The position numbers and the translations under genes are program-made. From assembly GCF_900115365.1 (NCBI RefSeq), contig NZ_FOWD01000019.1:1-64000 (forward strand): a stretch of 64,000 nt of DNA, given 5' to 3'. Source of the DNA: Anaerocolumna aminovalerica (lineage in GTDB: Bacteria > Bacillota > Clostridia > Lachnospirales > Lachnospiraceae). Positions 7,783-15,969 of the stretch are shown piece after piece (position 1 is the stretch's first letter; each line of letters starts with the position of its first letter). The notes under the pieces are model-generated. The model searched no databases and was not told the origin of the DNA. It saw only the letters and a program-made list of their open reading frames with translations.

Positions 7783-8685
7783 ATGAATACTAAAATAAAC
7801 ATAGCAGGTGTGGAATGGAGGAATCCGGTAACAACTGCTTCCGGTACTTTTGGTTCTGGTATGGAATACAGCCAGTTTGTAGACTTAAGTAAACTGGGCG
7901 CTGTAACAACAAAAGGTGTATCCAATATACCCTGGCTGGGAAACCCAACCCCTAGAATTGCAGAAACCCATAGTGGCATGTTAAATGCAATTGGTCTGCA
8001 AAATCCAGGAATTGATATATTTGCAAAAAGGGATTTACCCTTCCTGTTTGATTATGATACAAATGTAATCGTAAATGTTTGTGGAAAAACTTTGGAAGAT
8101 TACTGTGAAGTTGTGGAAAAACTGGCAGATTATGAAGTGGATATGTTAGAAATTAATATATCCTGTCCCAACGTAAAAGAAGGGGGAATTGCATTTGGCC
8201 AGAACTGTGCAGCCGTTGAGAATATTACAAGAGAATTAAAGAAACGGGCTAAACAGCCAATTATAATGAAGCTTAGCCCAAATGTAACGGATATTACAGA
8301 AACAGCCAAAGCAGCAGAAGCGGCAGGTGCTGATGCATTGTCGTTAATCAATACTCTTACCGGAATGAAAATTGATATTCATAAAAAAGCTTTTCAACTA
8401 GCCAATAAAACCGGTGGACTATCCGGTCCTGCAATAAAGCCTATTGCTGTACGTATGGTATATCAGGTAGCCAATGCAGTGAAGATTCCCATTATAGGAA
8501 TGGGAGGAATTATGACCGGTGAAGATGCCATTGAGTTCATAATGGCAGGAGCAACTGCTGTTGCGGTAGGAACCGCTAATTTTACAAATCCTATGGCCAC
8601 TGAGGATGTGATTACCGGTATCGAAGAATATATGAAGAAATATCATGTAGAAGATATTAATGACTTGATTGGTTGTGTAAAGTAA
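7783..8685 (+). CDS. pyrD: Dihydroorotate dehydrogenase B, catalytic subunit
   Basis: A 300-residue FMN enzyme converting dihydroorotate to orotate in pyrimidine synthesis. It has the TIM-barrel motifs of class 1B: ASGTFGSG near the N-terminus, NAIGLQNPG, the active-site Cys in NISCPNVKEGG (about 126), KLSPNVTD, and the phosphate loop GMGGIMTGEDA with AVAVGTANF near the C-terminus. It lies 124 bp after pyrK and before pyrE, all on the plus strand. There is no sign of truncation. Confidence 0.96.
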   Translation: MNTKINIAGVEWRNPVTTASGTFGSGMEYSQFVDLSKLGAVTTKGVSNIPWLGNPTPRIAETHSGMLNAIGLQNPGIDIFAKRDLPFLFDYDTNVIVNVCGKTLEDYCEVVEKLADYEVDMLEINISCPNVKEGGIAFGQNCAAVENITRELKKRAKQPIIMKLSPNVTDITETAKAAEAAGADALSLINTLTGMKIDIHKKAFQLANKTGGLSGPAIKPIAVRMVYQVANAVKIPIIGMGGIMTGEDAIEFIMAGATAVAVGTANFTNPMATEDVITGIEEYMKKYHVEDINDLIGCVK

Positions 8686-8804
8686 TAGAGGAATGCGACA
8701 AGAAATAGCATAAACGAAACACAGAGTGAAATAAAATCATGTTGATTCTCACAAGATATTTCAGTTTACTGAACTTAGAAAATCAATATAACCAGGAGGA
8801 AAAA

Positions 8805-9479
8805 ATGGAACAATATAAAAAAGAGTTTATAGAATTCATGGTAGATTGTGGAGTATTAAAATTTGGTGATTTTACAACAAAGAGCGGAAGAAAGACACCT
8901 TTCTTCATTAATGCAGGCTTTTACCGTACCGGTTCCCAGTTAAGAAAATTAGGTGAATATTATAGTAAAGCAATTAAAGAACGCTTTGGACTTGATTTTG
9001 ATATATTATTTGGACCGGCTTATAAAGGTATTCCCTTAAGTGTTGCAGCTTCCATGGCAATCAGTGAATTCTATGGAAAAGAAATCGGATACTGTTCCAA
9101 CCGTAAAGAAGTAAAAGATCATGGTGATAAGGGAATCCTTCTGGGAAGCCCTATTAAAGATAAAGACAGAATTATTATAATTGAAGACGTAACTACAGCA
9201 GGAACTTCCATAGGAGAAACAATGCCAATATTAAAGGCACAGGGGGATGTGGATGTAATTGGACTTGTGGTTTCTGTAGACCGTATGGAAAAAGGTCAGG
9301 GAAATAAAAGTGCATTAGCTGAAATTGAAGATACTTATGGAATAAAAACAACTGCTATTGTTACCATGGAAGAAGTAGTTGAACATTTATATAATAAGCC
9401 TTATAATGGAAATATCGTAATAGATGATACATTAAAAACTGCTATTGACATGTATTATAAACAGTACGGTGCAGAATAA
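8805..9479 (+). CDS. pyrE: Orotate phosphoribosyltransferase
   Basis: 224 residues from the chosen ATG at 8805 (MEQYKKEFIEF), which has AGGAGG 8 nt upstream; an earlier in-frame ATG at 8739 lacks such a site. The enzyme joins orotate and PRPP to give OMP. Motifs: FTTKSGRKTPFFIN at the substrate loop, FGPAYKGIPL, and the PRPP motif IIIEDVTTAGTS (about 124). This completes a pyrK-pyrD-pyrE set for consecutive steps; OMP decarboxylase is not in the window. Confidence 0.95.
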   Translation: MEQYKKEFIEFMVDCGVLKFGDFTTKSGRKTPFFINAGFYRTGSQLRKLGEYYSKAIKERFGLDFDILFGPAYKGIPLSVAASMAISEFYGKEIGYCSNRKEVKDHGDKGILLGSPIKDKDRIIIIEDVTTAGTSIGETMPILKAQGDVDVIGLVVSVDRMEKGQGNKSALAEIEDTYGIKTTAIVTMEEVVEHLYNKPYNGNIVIDDTLKTAIDMYYKQYGAE

Positions 9480-9592
9480 TAATGAATGAAAACGGCGGGT
9501 CAGATTCACAGGTTAAGGCATGGATTGCTTTAATGTGACTCAAACAAAAGCTAGCTAGTAAACGCAAAATTCTAGAAAGGCTGGTAAAAAAT

Positions 9593-9745
9593 ATGAGTGA
9601 GAAAATCTATACAACTATGAAATCAGTAGGTATCGGTAATTTAGTCATGGGGATTTTACTTATTGTGGCTGGTATTGCAAGTGGAGTTTTAATGATAATA
9701 AGCGGTGGCAAACTCCTTAAGAAAAAATCGGATATTCTGTTTTAA
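9593..9745 (+). CDS. Small single-span membrane protein
   Basis: 50 residues, MSEKIYTTMK then a hydrophobic stretch (about 13-37: GIGNLVMGILLIVAGIASG and on) and a basic tail LLKKKSDILF. A GAAAGG site lies about 10 nt upstream. Glycine-spaced helices of this sort often pack as oligomers. It sits about 110 bp after pyrE and could be co-transcribed. I do not know its function; similar short proteins seem familiar from Lachnospiraceae, but I cannot verify that here. Confidence 0.6.
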   Translation: MSEKIYTTMKSVGIGNLVMGILLIVAGIASGVLMIISGGKLLKKKSDILF

Positions 9746-9790
9746 TTGGTAAAATTAAAAGGATATAGATAAAGTTAATGTGTTGTTGAA

Positions 9791-9872
9791 AAACTGTCAT
9801 TCTGAGTGTAAATACTGCTATGCCGGATTTATATTCAGCCATGCTATAATTATGCTCTCAAAATGGCAGTTT
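9791..9872. repeat. GTCATTCTGA-type inverted repeat, copy 1
   Basis: Left arm AAACTGTCATTCTGAG (9791-9806) and an imperfect right arm (9855-9872) whose complement is AAACTGCCATTTTGAG. Related copies lie at 46355-46438 and 56420-56510. All three are intergenic. Confidence 0.55.
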
Positions 9873-9960
9873 ATTGGTTTGGAGGTTTTCTGCTTAAATT
9901 TTTGCGTGGTAATAACTTTTGGCCTAGATCAATAAAAATGGAGGTCCGATTCCGAAAAAG

Positions 9961-10467
9961 ATGAGCAAAGCAGGTTATAAATTATTGATTGCAAATGAAC
10001 TTAGAAGAATGTGCATGCATTCCCGATTTATGCAGATGAATCAATATCCCCAGCACGGTAAAGTCACCGTGTATCAACATTGCATCGCAGTGGCACTTAT
10101 GAGTTGTTGGATTGCATGGAAGTTTCGCCTTAAAGTGGATTATGGGATATTAATTCGAGGAGCACTGCTCCATGACTATTTTTTATACGATTGGCATGAG
10201 CATAACCCAGAACATCGGCTTCATGGTTTTCATCATCCACGGAGGGCTTTGGGAAATGCCCGTGAAGATTTTAACCTTACATCTATAGAAACCAATATCA
10301 TTCTAAGGCATATGTTCCCTTTGACTCCCATTCCTCCTGCATACTTAGAAAGCTGGATTGTATGTATGGCCGACAAGTTCTGTGCGCTGAGAGAGACTCT
10401 GCATTTAGCAGATGGAGAAATGATGGAACAATTCTGGAGTAATGAATCAGAGTTAGACTGTTCTTAG
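9961..10467 (+). CDS. HD-domain phosphohydrolase-like protein
   Basis: 168 residues. The metal-binding HD pattern is visible: His in VYQHCIAVA (about 40), the HD pair in GALLHDYFLYDWHEH (about 64), a His-rich stretch HRLHGFHHPRRA (about 80-90), and a late Asp in MADKFCALRE (about 140). HD proteins of this size hydrolyse phosphate esters of nucleotides or small molecules; the substrate is not evident. It stands alone, with about 215 bp before it and a strong terminator after it. The start is the ATG at 9961; GGAGG lies about 20 nt upstream and is a little far. Confidence 0.75.
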   Translation: MSKAGYKLLIANELRRMCMHSRFMQMNQYPQHGKVTVYQHCIAVALMSCWIAWKFRLKVDYGILIRGALLHDYFLYDWHEHNPEHRLHGFHHPRRALGNAREDFNLTSIETNIILRHMFPLTPIPPAYLESWIVCMADKFCALRETLHLADGEMMEQFWSNESELDCS

Positions 10468-10509
10468 TTACAGTAATAATGTTTATAAAAAACAAAGAAA
10501 AATTGAGCA

Positions 10510-10581
10510 GCATAGTATACCAACAGATTAGCCATCATATTGATGGCTACTGAAATGGGGTTGGTAATCTATGCTCTTTTT
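10510..10581 (+). terminator. Rho-independent terminator
   Basis: 15-nt arms at 10510-10524 and 10560-10574, with two mismatches, enclosing a second perfect hairpin (TAGCCATCA ... TGATGGCTA), followed by TCTTTTTTA. It separates the HD gene from the large surface-machine block. Confidence 0.8.
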
Positions 10582-10654
10582 TATTCGCCGTAATATTACA
10601 AAAAACGACAACATAAGCATTATTTAGGTAAAATAATGTAATTTATGAAAAAAT

Positions 10655-10803
10655 ATACTTTACTAATAAAGTATAATGGTGTATTATATAGTTATCTTAA
10701 GTTTCTAGATTCTTAAATTCTTTTATTTCAATTTTTAATTCCAATTTTAATGATATATATGGAGGTGTATATATTTAACTTTTTAAACAAAATGATTTGT
10801 TTA
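10655..10803 (+). promoter_or_regulatory. Likely promoter region of the Tad-like block
   Basis: An 8-bp perfect inverted repeat ATACTTTA-CTAA-TAAAGTAT (10655-10674) overlaps a -10-like TATAAT at 10672-10677; I see no good -35. Further on, TAAACAAA-ATGA-TTTGTTTA (10784-10803) is a second perfect inverted repeat with a 4-nt loop. Between them, TATGGAGGTG resembles an unused ribosome binding site or tiny leader frame. These are candidate operator or leader structures ahead of a 19-kb co-oriented gene set. Confidence 0.45.
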
Positions 10804-10852
10804 ATTTAATTTTTCGTAAGTAAGAGCACATACAGGAAAGGGGTATATATTA

Positions 10853-11701
10853 TTGAAAATAGCTTTTTGGAGCAGTGCCAAAGAGAAAATTGGTGTTACC
10901 AGTAATTTGGCTTGTATTAGTGTTGCATCAGTATTGGAGCATTCATTTAAAGTAATTTTATTCGAGAATCATTGTCAGAAAAACAGACTTGAAAATATTT
11001 TAAGATATCACAATTCCAATTACCGTTTAAAAGAAGATTATAATTATAATATAGGCGAGGTAGTATTGGGGCAAGCTATAGAAGAGGCATATAATGTATA
11101 TCAGGAAGCTTACCAAGTCACAACAGAACTATCCAATGTGATTAGAAAGGCCTCCATGGAAATCTTAAATAGCAGCTTATACTATATTCCGCCTGCAAAA
11201 ATTACGAATATAAGGACATTTGACTTTGATCTGTATGATAAGATTGAGTATATATTGGATATATTTGAAACATTTGCAGACATTATATATATTGATACTT
11301 CTAATGGAAATAATCTTAGTTCAAAAGTTATATTAGATGAAGCCGATTTAGTGGTTGTAAATCTAGCTCAAAATAATTCTATGATTCAGAACTTCTTTGA
11401 TAATTATTCTTCTATATTACACAAGTGTGTATTTATTATCAGCAGTTACCGGAAAAAAGCTAAGCTTACCATCAATAAAATTTCCAAAACACATTTAATT
11501 GACAAATCTAATATAGCAATGATTCCCTACAATGTTGAGTATCATGAAGCGGTTTCTCATGGGAATATTGTGGAATTCTTAATGCGCAATTTTTCATGCA
11601 AGCCCAGCCATCCAAACTATACTTTCATAAAAGAAGTAAAAAAAGCGGTTGAAATGATAATGAGAAATATGGAACTAAATCATAAGGAGGAATACTTATG
11701 A
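10853..11701 (+). CDS. MinD/TadZ-like protein with altered P-loop (1)
   Basis: 282 residues from a TTG start preceded by GGAAAGGGG. The N-terminus (MKIAFWSSAKEKIGVTSNLA) aligns with the deviant Walker A of the MinD/ParA/CpaE group, but the usual KGGVGKT is changed to KEKIGVT, with no Lys in the GK position. A switch-like segment follows (IIYIDTSNGNN, about 143) and an I-VVNLAQNN strand (about 165). CpaE/TadZ proteins position Tad machines at the membrane, and many are poor or inactive ATPases. It overlaps the next gene by 4 bp (ATGA), so translation is coupled. It is paralogous to the protein at 13315. Confidence 0.7.
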   Translation: MKIAFWSSAKEKIGVTSNLACISVASVLEHSFKVILFENHCQKNRLENILRYHNSNYRLKEDYNYNIGEVVLGQAIEEAYNVYQEAYQVTTELSNVIRKASMEILNSSLYYIPPAKITNIRTFDFDLYDKIEYILDIFETFADIIYIDTSNGNNLSSKVILDEADLVVVNLAQNNSMIQNFFDNYSSILHKCVFIISSYRKKAKLTINKISKTHLIDKSNIAMIPYNVEYHEAVSHGNIVEFLMRNFSCKPSHPNYTFIKEVKKAVEMIMRNMELNHKEEYL

Positions 11702-12660
11702 TAAGAAGAAGGCTAAAAAGAACGCCACATCGCCATGTTGTTATTATTTTGGTAAGCTTAATCCTTATTTTCATTGGTTTAATTTTATTTTATTTTACAA
11801 TAATCAAGGGTATAAAAAACGAATACCAACATAATATAGATGTTTTAAAAGAACAATTAGAAGAAAAAGAAATTTATGTATATGAAGCAAAGGTTGACAT
11901 TCCGGCAGGCAGCCAGATTAAAGAAGAGGATCTAATTTATCGTGTGTCCTGCTCGGACAAACCACAGAAATACTTTATGACAAAAGAAGGTATTGGTATG
12001 ACTGTTTTAATGGATATTAGGGCAGGTACCCAGGTCATAAAGGGAATGTTAACTGAGGATAGGGTAGACAGTAATCTAAGGGAAGTAGAATACAATATAT
12101 TTTACATTAATAACAATGTGGTTCAAAATGATTATGTGGATGTACGGATCCGTTTTCCTAATGGTGAAGATTACATCGTTTTAAGTAAAAAAAGAATTCT
12201 TTCTCCCAATATAGAATCTTTTCAATGTTTTCTTTGGTTAAAGGAAGAAGAAATTCTGAGTATGTCAAGTGCAATTGTTGATGCATATCTTTATTCCGGC
12301 ACTATTCTATATACCACAAAGTATATCGAACCAAATTTACAAGAAGAATCCATACCCACATACCAACCAAGTCTGGCATCCCTGACCTTAATGGAACAGG
12401 ATAAGAATATATTGGACAAAGCGTCTATGGAAGTAAATAGACAACTAAGAAAGGCTATGGAAAATAGATTGACTGAGTATATGAATCTTGATATTTCCAA
12501 TGTAAATTGGACTTTGGATAAGGAAATGGGGCAAGAGATTTCAAACCGGCAGGAAATTTCTAATAAAGAATTGAAAGTGGAGGCAAAGGAGCAAAAAGAA
12601 TATTATATTACCGATACAGATGAAATTCAGGAGGATGAAAAAATAATATATGGGGGATAA
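11698..12660 (+). CDS. CpaB-like protein with SAF domain
   Basis: 320 residues. A basic N-terminus and one membrane helix (about 13-36) are followed by a short coil and a SAF domain: AKVDIPAGSQIKEEDLIY, then DIRAGTQVIKGML (about 62-120). The same layout is found in CpaB/RcpC of Tad systems, which work outside the membrane during pilus assembly. The last third is charged (many Lys, Glu and Gln) and may be a flexible tail. The stop codon overlaps the next gene by 11 bp. Its position among TadZ-like and TadA-like genes supports the call. Confidence 0.75.
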   Translation: MIRRRLKRTPHRHVVIILVSLILIFIGLILFYFTIIKGIKNEYQHNIDVLKEQLEEKEIYVYEAKVDIPAGSQIKEEDLIYRVSCSDKPQKYFMTKEGIGMTVLMDIRAGTQVIKGMLTEDRVDSNLREVEYNIFYINNNVVQNDYVDVRIRFPNGEDYIVLSKKRILSPNIESFQCFLWLKEEEILSMSSAIVDAYLYSGTILYTTKYIEPNLQEESIPTYQPSLASLTLMEQDKNILDKASMEVNRQLRKAMENRLTEYMNLDISNVNWTLDKEMGQEISNRQEISNKELKVEAKEQKEYYITDTDEIQEDEKIIYGG

Positions 12661-13312
12661 GTTAATCGGTTTTCTTGGATGTGATAAATACGAAATTATA
12701 TTGTATTTATCAAGAATTTTATATCATTTAGGGAAAAAAGTTTTATTGGTAGATTATGCTGAGACGGAAGCTCTTTGCCAGAGCATACCGGTACCGGATA
12801 CATTAAAAGAAGAAAATAATTATATTCATTATAGCGGCATTGATTTTATACAGGGTAAATATTACGAAAGAAATAAAAAAGAAGAGTATGACTACACATT
12901 AATTGATTTCGGCTATGATACTTCGAATATAATATTATCCAAATGTGAGAAAGTGTTATTTATTACTGATCTGCAGCTTCATAATTTAAAACGGTTAAAA
13001 AATATTTTTTATAATGGGAATGGAGAAAAATATCTAATAATAAAGGATGTATTTCCATGTAAGATAAAACCGGAATATATTAAGGAACAACTAAGCAACC
13101 TTATGATAGAGGAACAGCAGGTTTATATTCTATATCAGGATTCTATTGATATGAAATACCGGATACAAAGCCAGTATGACCATAAGTTTTCTTTTCCTAA
13201 GTTGTCAAAGCCGGTAAAAACTTTTCTGCAGGACCTAATTATTAGGCTGAATGAAAATATAAGTGGGAAGCAATTAAGAGTTGCATATAGTAAGGCAGAA
13301 AGGGGGAAATAG
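12650..13312 (+). CDS. Degenerate MinD-like protein lacking a P-loop
   Basis: 220 residues. The order of strands resembles a MinD fold (KLIGFLGCDKYEIILYLSRI; KKVLLVDYAE; YDYTLIDFGYD; KVLFITD), but the Walker A loop is gone and only GCDKYE stands in its place. It is therefore unlikely to bind ATP and may act as a scaffold or partner for the two MinD-like neighbours. Its start lies inside the end of the CpaB-like gene. I base the family on fold-like spacing and context, so the assignment is tentative. Confidence 0.55.
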   Translation: MGDKLIGFLGCDKYEIILYLSRILYHLGKKVLLVDYAETEALCQSIPVPDTLKEENNYIHYSGIDFIQGKYYERNKKEEYDYTLIDFGYDTSNIILSKCEKVLFITDLQLHNLKRLKNIFYNGNGEKYLIIKDVFPCKIKPEYIKEQLSNLMIEEQQVYILYQDSIDMKYRIQSQYDHKFSFPKLSKPVKTFLQDLIIRLNENISGKQLRVAYSKAERGK

Positions 13313-13314
13313 CC

Positions 13315-14112
13315 GTGAAAGTTACTTTTTGGAGTAATGTGCGCGGTCAGGGAGGAAACACAAGTAATTTACTGGCCGTTGCAGTTATGAGTACCCTTTT
13401 GTATCAATACAAAATTATGGTAATCCAAACTCATTTTAATCTGAATAATTTGGAGACATCTTTGGTTTCTACTCTAAGGGGAGATCGGGAAATTTTTATG
13501 GACCTGGGCATTGATGCCCTGACCCGGTATATTAAATCTGCTCCTTTAGACAAAGAGGTAATTGAGAGCTGCTCTATTTCTCTGCTGAATAAACATTTGA
13601 ATTTGCTTCCGGGTACACTTAAAGACAATCGTAAAATATACGAGAATGATATGAACAAGACCATTAAGGGTATTCTTCATGCTGCGTCAAAATACCATGA
13701 CTTTGTTTTTATTGATACCAATTCAGGTATTAACGACTTATCGATGAAGATAATAAAGGATTCTGATTTAGTCGTAGTTTGTCTCAATCAAAATAAAACT
13801 ATATTAGAAGATTACGCTAATATCAGCATATTCAGGGGTAAAAAAGTGTTCTATTTAATTGGAAATTATGATTATTATTCCCGCTATAATCTGTATAATT
13901 TGCGCAAATCTTTTTCGTGGCTAAAAAATAGCAATTCAGCGATCATACCATATAATACAGAATATATGGATGCCCAATCAGATGGGCAGGTAATTCAATT
14001 CATGCTAAAAAATATGGATTGCGATAAAGATGATAACAATGGTTACTTTATCAAACAAGTAAAACTTGCCGTCAATAAACTTATGAAATATTTAGAAATA
14101 GAAAGGCGGTAG
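13315..14112 (+). CDS. MinD/TadZ-like protein with altered P-loop (2)
   Basis: 265 residues from a GTG start just 2 bp after the previous stop, with AAAGGGGG upstream. The N-terminus MKVTFWSNVRGQGGNTSNLL matches the start of the first MinD-like protein here. The P-loop reads RGQGGNTSN, with neither Walker lysine. It has VFIDTNSGINDLS (about 132) and DLVVVCLNQNKT (about 156), both also seen in the paralogue. TadZ/CpaE-like roles in placing or switching the machine fit best. Two such proteins plus a third degenerate one in a single operon is unusual. Confidence 0.7.
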   Translation: MKVTFWSNVRGQGGNTSNLLAVAVMSTLLYQYKIMVIQTHFNLNNLETSLVSTLRGDREIFMDLGIDALTRYIKSAPLDKEVIESCSISLLNKHLNLLPGTLKDNRKIYENDMNKTIKGILHAASKYHDFVFIDTNSGINDLSMKIIKDSDLVVVCLNQNKTILEDYANISIFRGKKVFYLIGNYDYYSRYNLYNLRKSFSWLKNSNSAIIPYNTEYMDAQSDGQVIQFMLKNMDCDKDDNNGYFIKQVKLAVNKLMKYLEIERR

Positions 14113-14116
14113 CTAG

Positions 14117-15919
14117 TTGAGTTATTTTATGAATTTATTAATTATTATTGTAATTCTCATTATTCTGGTTATTTTCTTCTATCTTGCATTTAAGAAAGAT
14201 AAGAATTCATCTAATCTAAATCGTCCCCAGGAATTAAGCATCCAGTATCTTATAGAAGGTGTTAGAGAAACATTTAATATAATTCTAAATACGGATGCTG
14301 CACAATGGAATCTGAATAAAACCGAAACCTTAAAAAGAGAGAAAAGAAGAGCAGCATTAAGAAAGGCCTTAAGAAACTGTAGTTATGGTGATATTGGTGC
14401 AAAAGAATACATCAAAGAATATATAAAGGATTTGATTCAGTTAAAGTATCAGGTAAATGAAAAGAACATCAATCAGATAATTCCTTTTCAAGAATATAAC
14501 CTATTAACCCTTCAGGATAAATTCGATATTTTACTGTACAGTTATAAGAAAGAATATGGAATGGGTGCATTAGAAACATTTATAGAAAATTATAATCAGC
14601 ACATCTCCGACAGGGATGAAAAGATAGGGTATGAAATGAGGGAAGAACATATTGAAAGAGCCTATATGAATGAGATAGGTACCTTAGGTTACATTGATAA
14701 GTTAGAGATTGTGACGCAGCGTATCTACCAATTGTATAAAGGACACGGGGCGATTGATGAAATCAGGGACATGGCGATTGACGGAGTCAGCGGAGGCGTA
14801 TCCGGAATATCCAACATCTTTTATCACTTTTCAGAGGATATGTTCTCAGAAGAATTTGTTGTACCTCCTAATGCCTATGATGGGATATGGATTTTCTTTC
14901 AAGGTAAGACAGTTCATATGTCTTTCCTAAGCTTTGGAAGTCAGAAGGAACTGGAAAGAGTGTGCAAGAATATTTACCGCTATGATAATCCGGGACATCT
15001 TAGTGCAGCCAAAGGATATATTGTTAACGAAATGAAAGATGGTTCCAGAGTAATTGTAGTCAGGCCACCCTTTGCGGAAAACTGGGCATTTTTTGTAAGA
15101 AAGTTTGATAGTATTAAAAAAGTTAATATAGAAGCTCTAATTACAGATAAGGAAAGTCATATACCAATTGAAACTATGAAGTGGTTAATAAAGGGGTGTC
15201 AGGTAATGGCAATAACCGGTGAACAAGGCTGCGGGAAGACTACTCTACTGAAAACTTTGGTGGAATTTATAAACCCAATCTTTACTTTACGTATTCAAGA
15301 ATTAATATTCGAATTAAATTTAAGAAAACTGTATCCTTACAGAAATATACTCTCCTTTAAAGAAACGGCTACGGTAAGCGGGCAAGATGCTCTGGATATT
15401 CAAAAGAAAACCGATGGTGCAGTTACTATTCTTGGAGAAGTTGCATCGGCACCGGTGGCCAGATGGCTGGTTCAGTTAAGTCAGGTTGCCAGTAAATTTA
15501 CTTTATTTACCCATCATGCTAAAACCACAGAAGGATTGGTGATCTATTTGAGAAATGCTTTACTTCAGGAAGGAGGATTTACCAATGAAATTATAGCAGA
15601 AGAACAGGTTGTGGATACGGTGAAATTTGACATACATATGATAAAAACCCCGGAGGGCCACCGATGTATTGAAAGAATTACGGAGATACTACCCATAGCT
15701 GATGAAGATTTTGATTCTGATAATTTAAGAGAGAATATGTGTGAATATTATAAGAAAAAAAATCGAAAGCATAGGTTTCAAACAGTTGATATTGTAGTAC
15801 TGGAAGGGGGTAAATACCGGTTAAAGAATAAGCCGAGTAAAAGAGTAATGAAAGCCATGTATTATAATTTAACGGAGAAAGAACAAGCAGAATGTAATAG
15901 TTTCTTTGCATCTTTTTAG
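14117..15919 (+). CDS. TadA/VirB11-family secretion ATPase with N-terminal membrane helix
   Basis: 600 residues from a TTG start, 4 bp after the previous gene. Residues about 4-26 form a membrane helix, which ordinary TadA proteins lack. The N1 domain follows, then the RecA-like core: Walker A GEQGCGKTT (368-376), Asp-box region, Walker B-like ILGEVASAPVA (Glu at about 441), and the His box FTHHAKTT (464-471). ATPases of this family drive pilus or substrate assembly through the TadB/TadC platform encoded next. The long linker and C-terminal tail are basic. All catalytic motifs appear intact, so this is probably the only working motor of the block. Confidence 0.88.
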   Translation: MSYFMNLLIIIVILIILVIFFYLAFKKDKNSSNLNRPQELSIQYLIEGVRETFNIILNTDAAQWNLNKTETLKREKRRAALRKALRNCSYGDIGAKEYIKEYIKDLIQLKYQVNEKNINQIIPFQEYNLLTLQDKFDILLYSYKKEYGMGALETFIENYNQHISDRDEKIGYEMREEHIERAYMNEIGTLGYIDKLEIVTQRIYQLYKGHGAIDEIRDMAIDGVSGGVSGISNIFYHFSEDMFSEEFVVPPNAYDGIWIFFQGKTVHMSFLSFGSQKELERVCKNIYRYDNPGHLSAAKGYIVNEMKDGSRVIVVRPPFAENWAFFVRKFDSIKKVNIEALITDKESHIPIETMKWLIKGCQVMAITGEQGCGKTTLLKTLVEFINPIFTLRIQELIFELNLRKLYPYRNILSFKETATVSGQDALDIQKKTDGAVTILGEVASAPVARWLVQLSQVASKFTLFTHHAKTTEGLVIYLRNALLQEGGFTNEIIAEEQVVDTVKFDIHMIKTPEGHRCIERITEILPIADEDFDSDNLRENMCEYYKKKNRKHRFQTVDIVVLEGGKYRLKNKPSKRVMKAMYYNLTEKEQAECNSFFASF

Positions 15920-15969
15920 TTCTTTTATAAAGCAGCAGAAGGCAACCTGTGAAAGGAGCATGGTTATAT

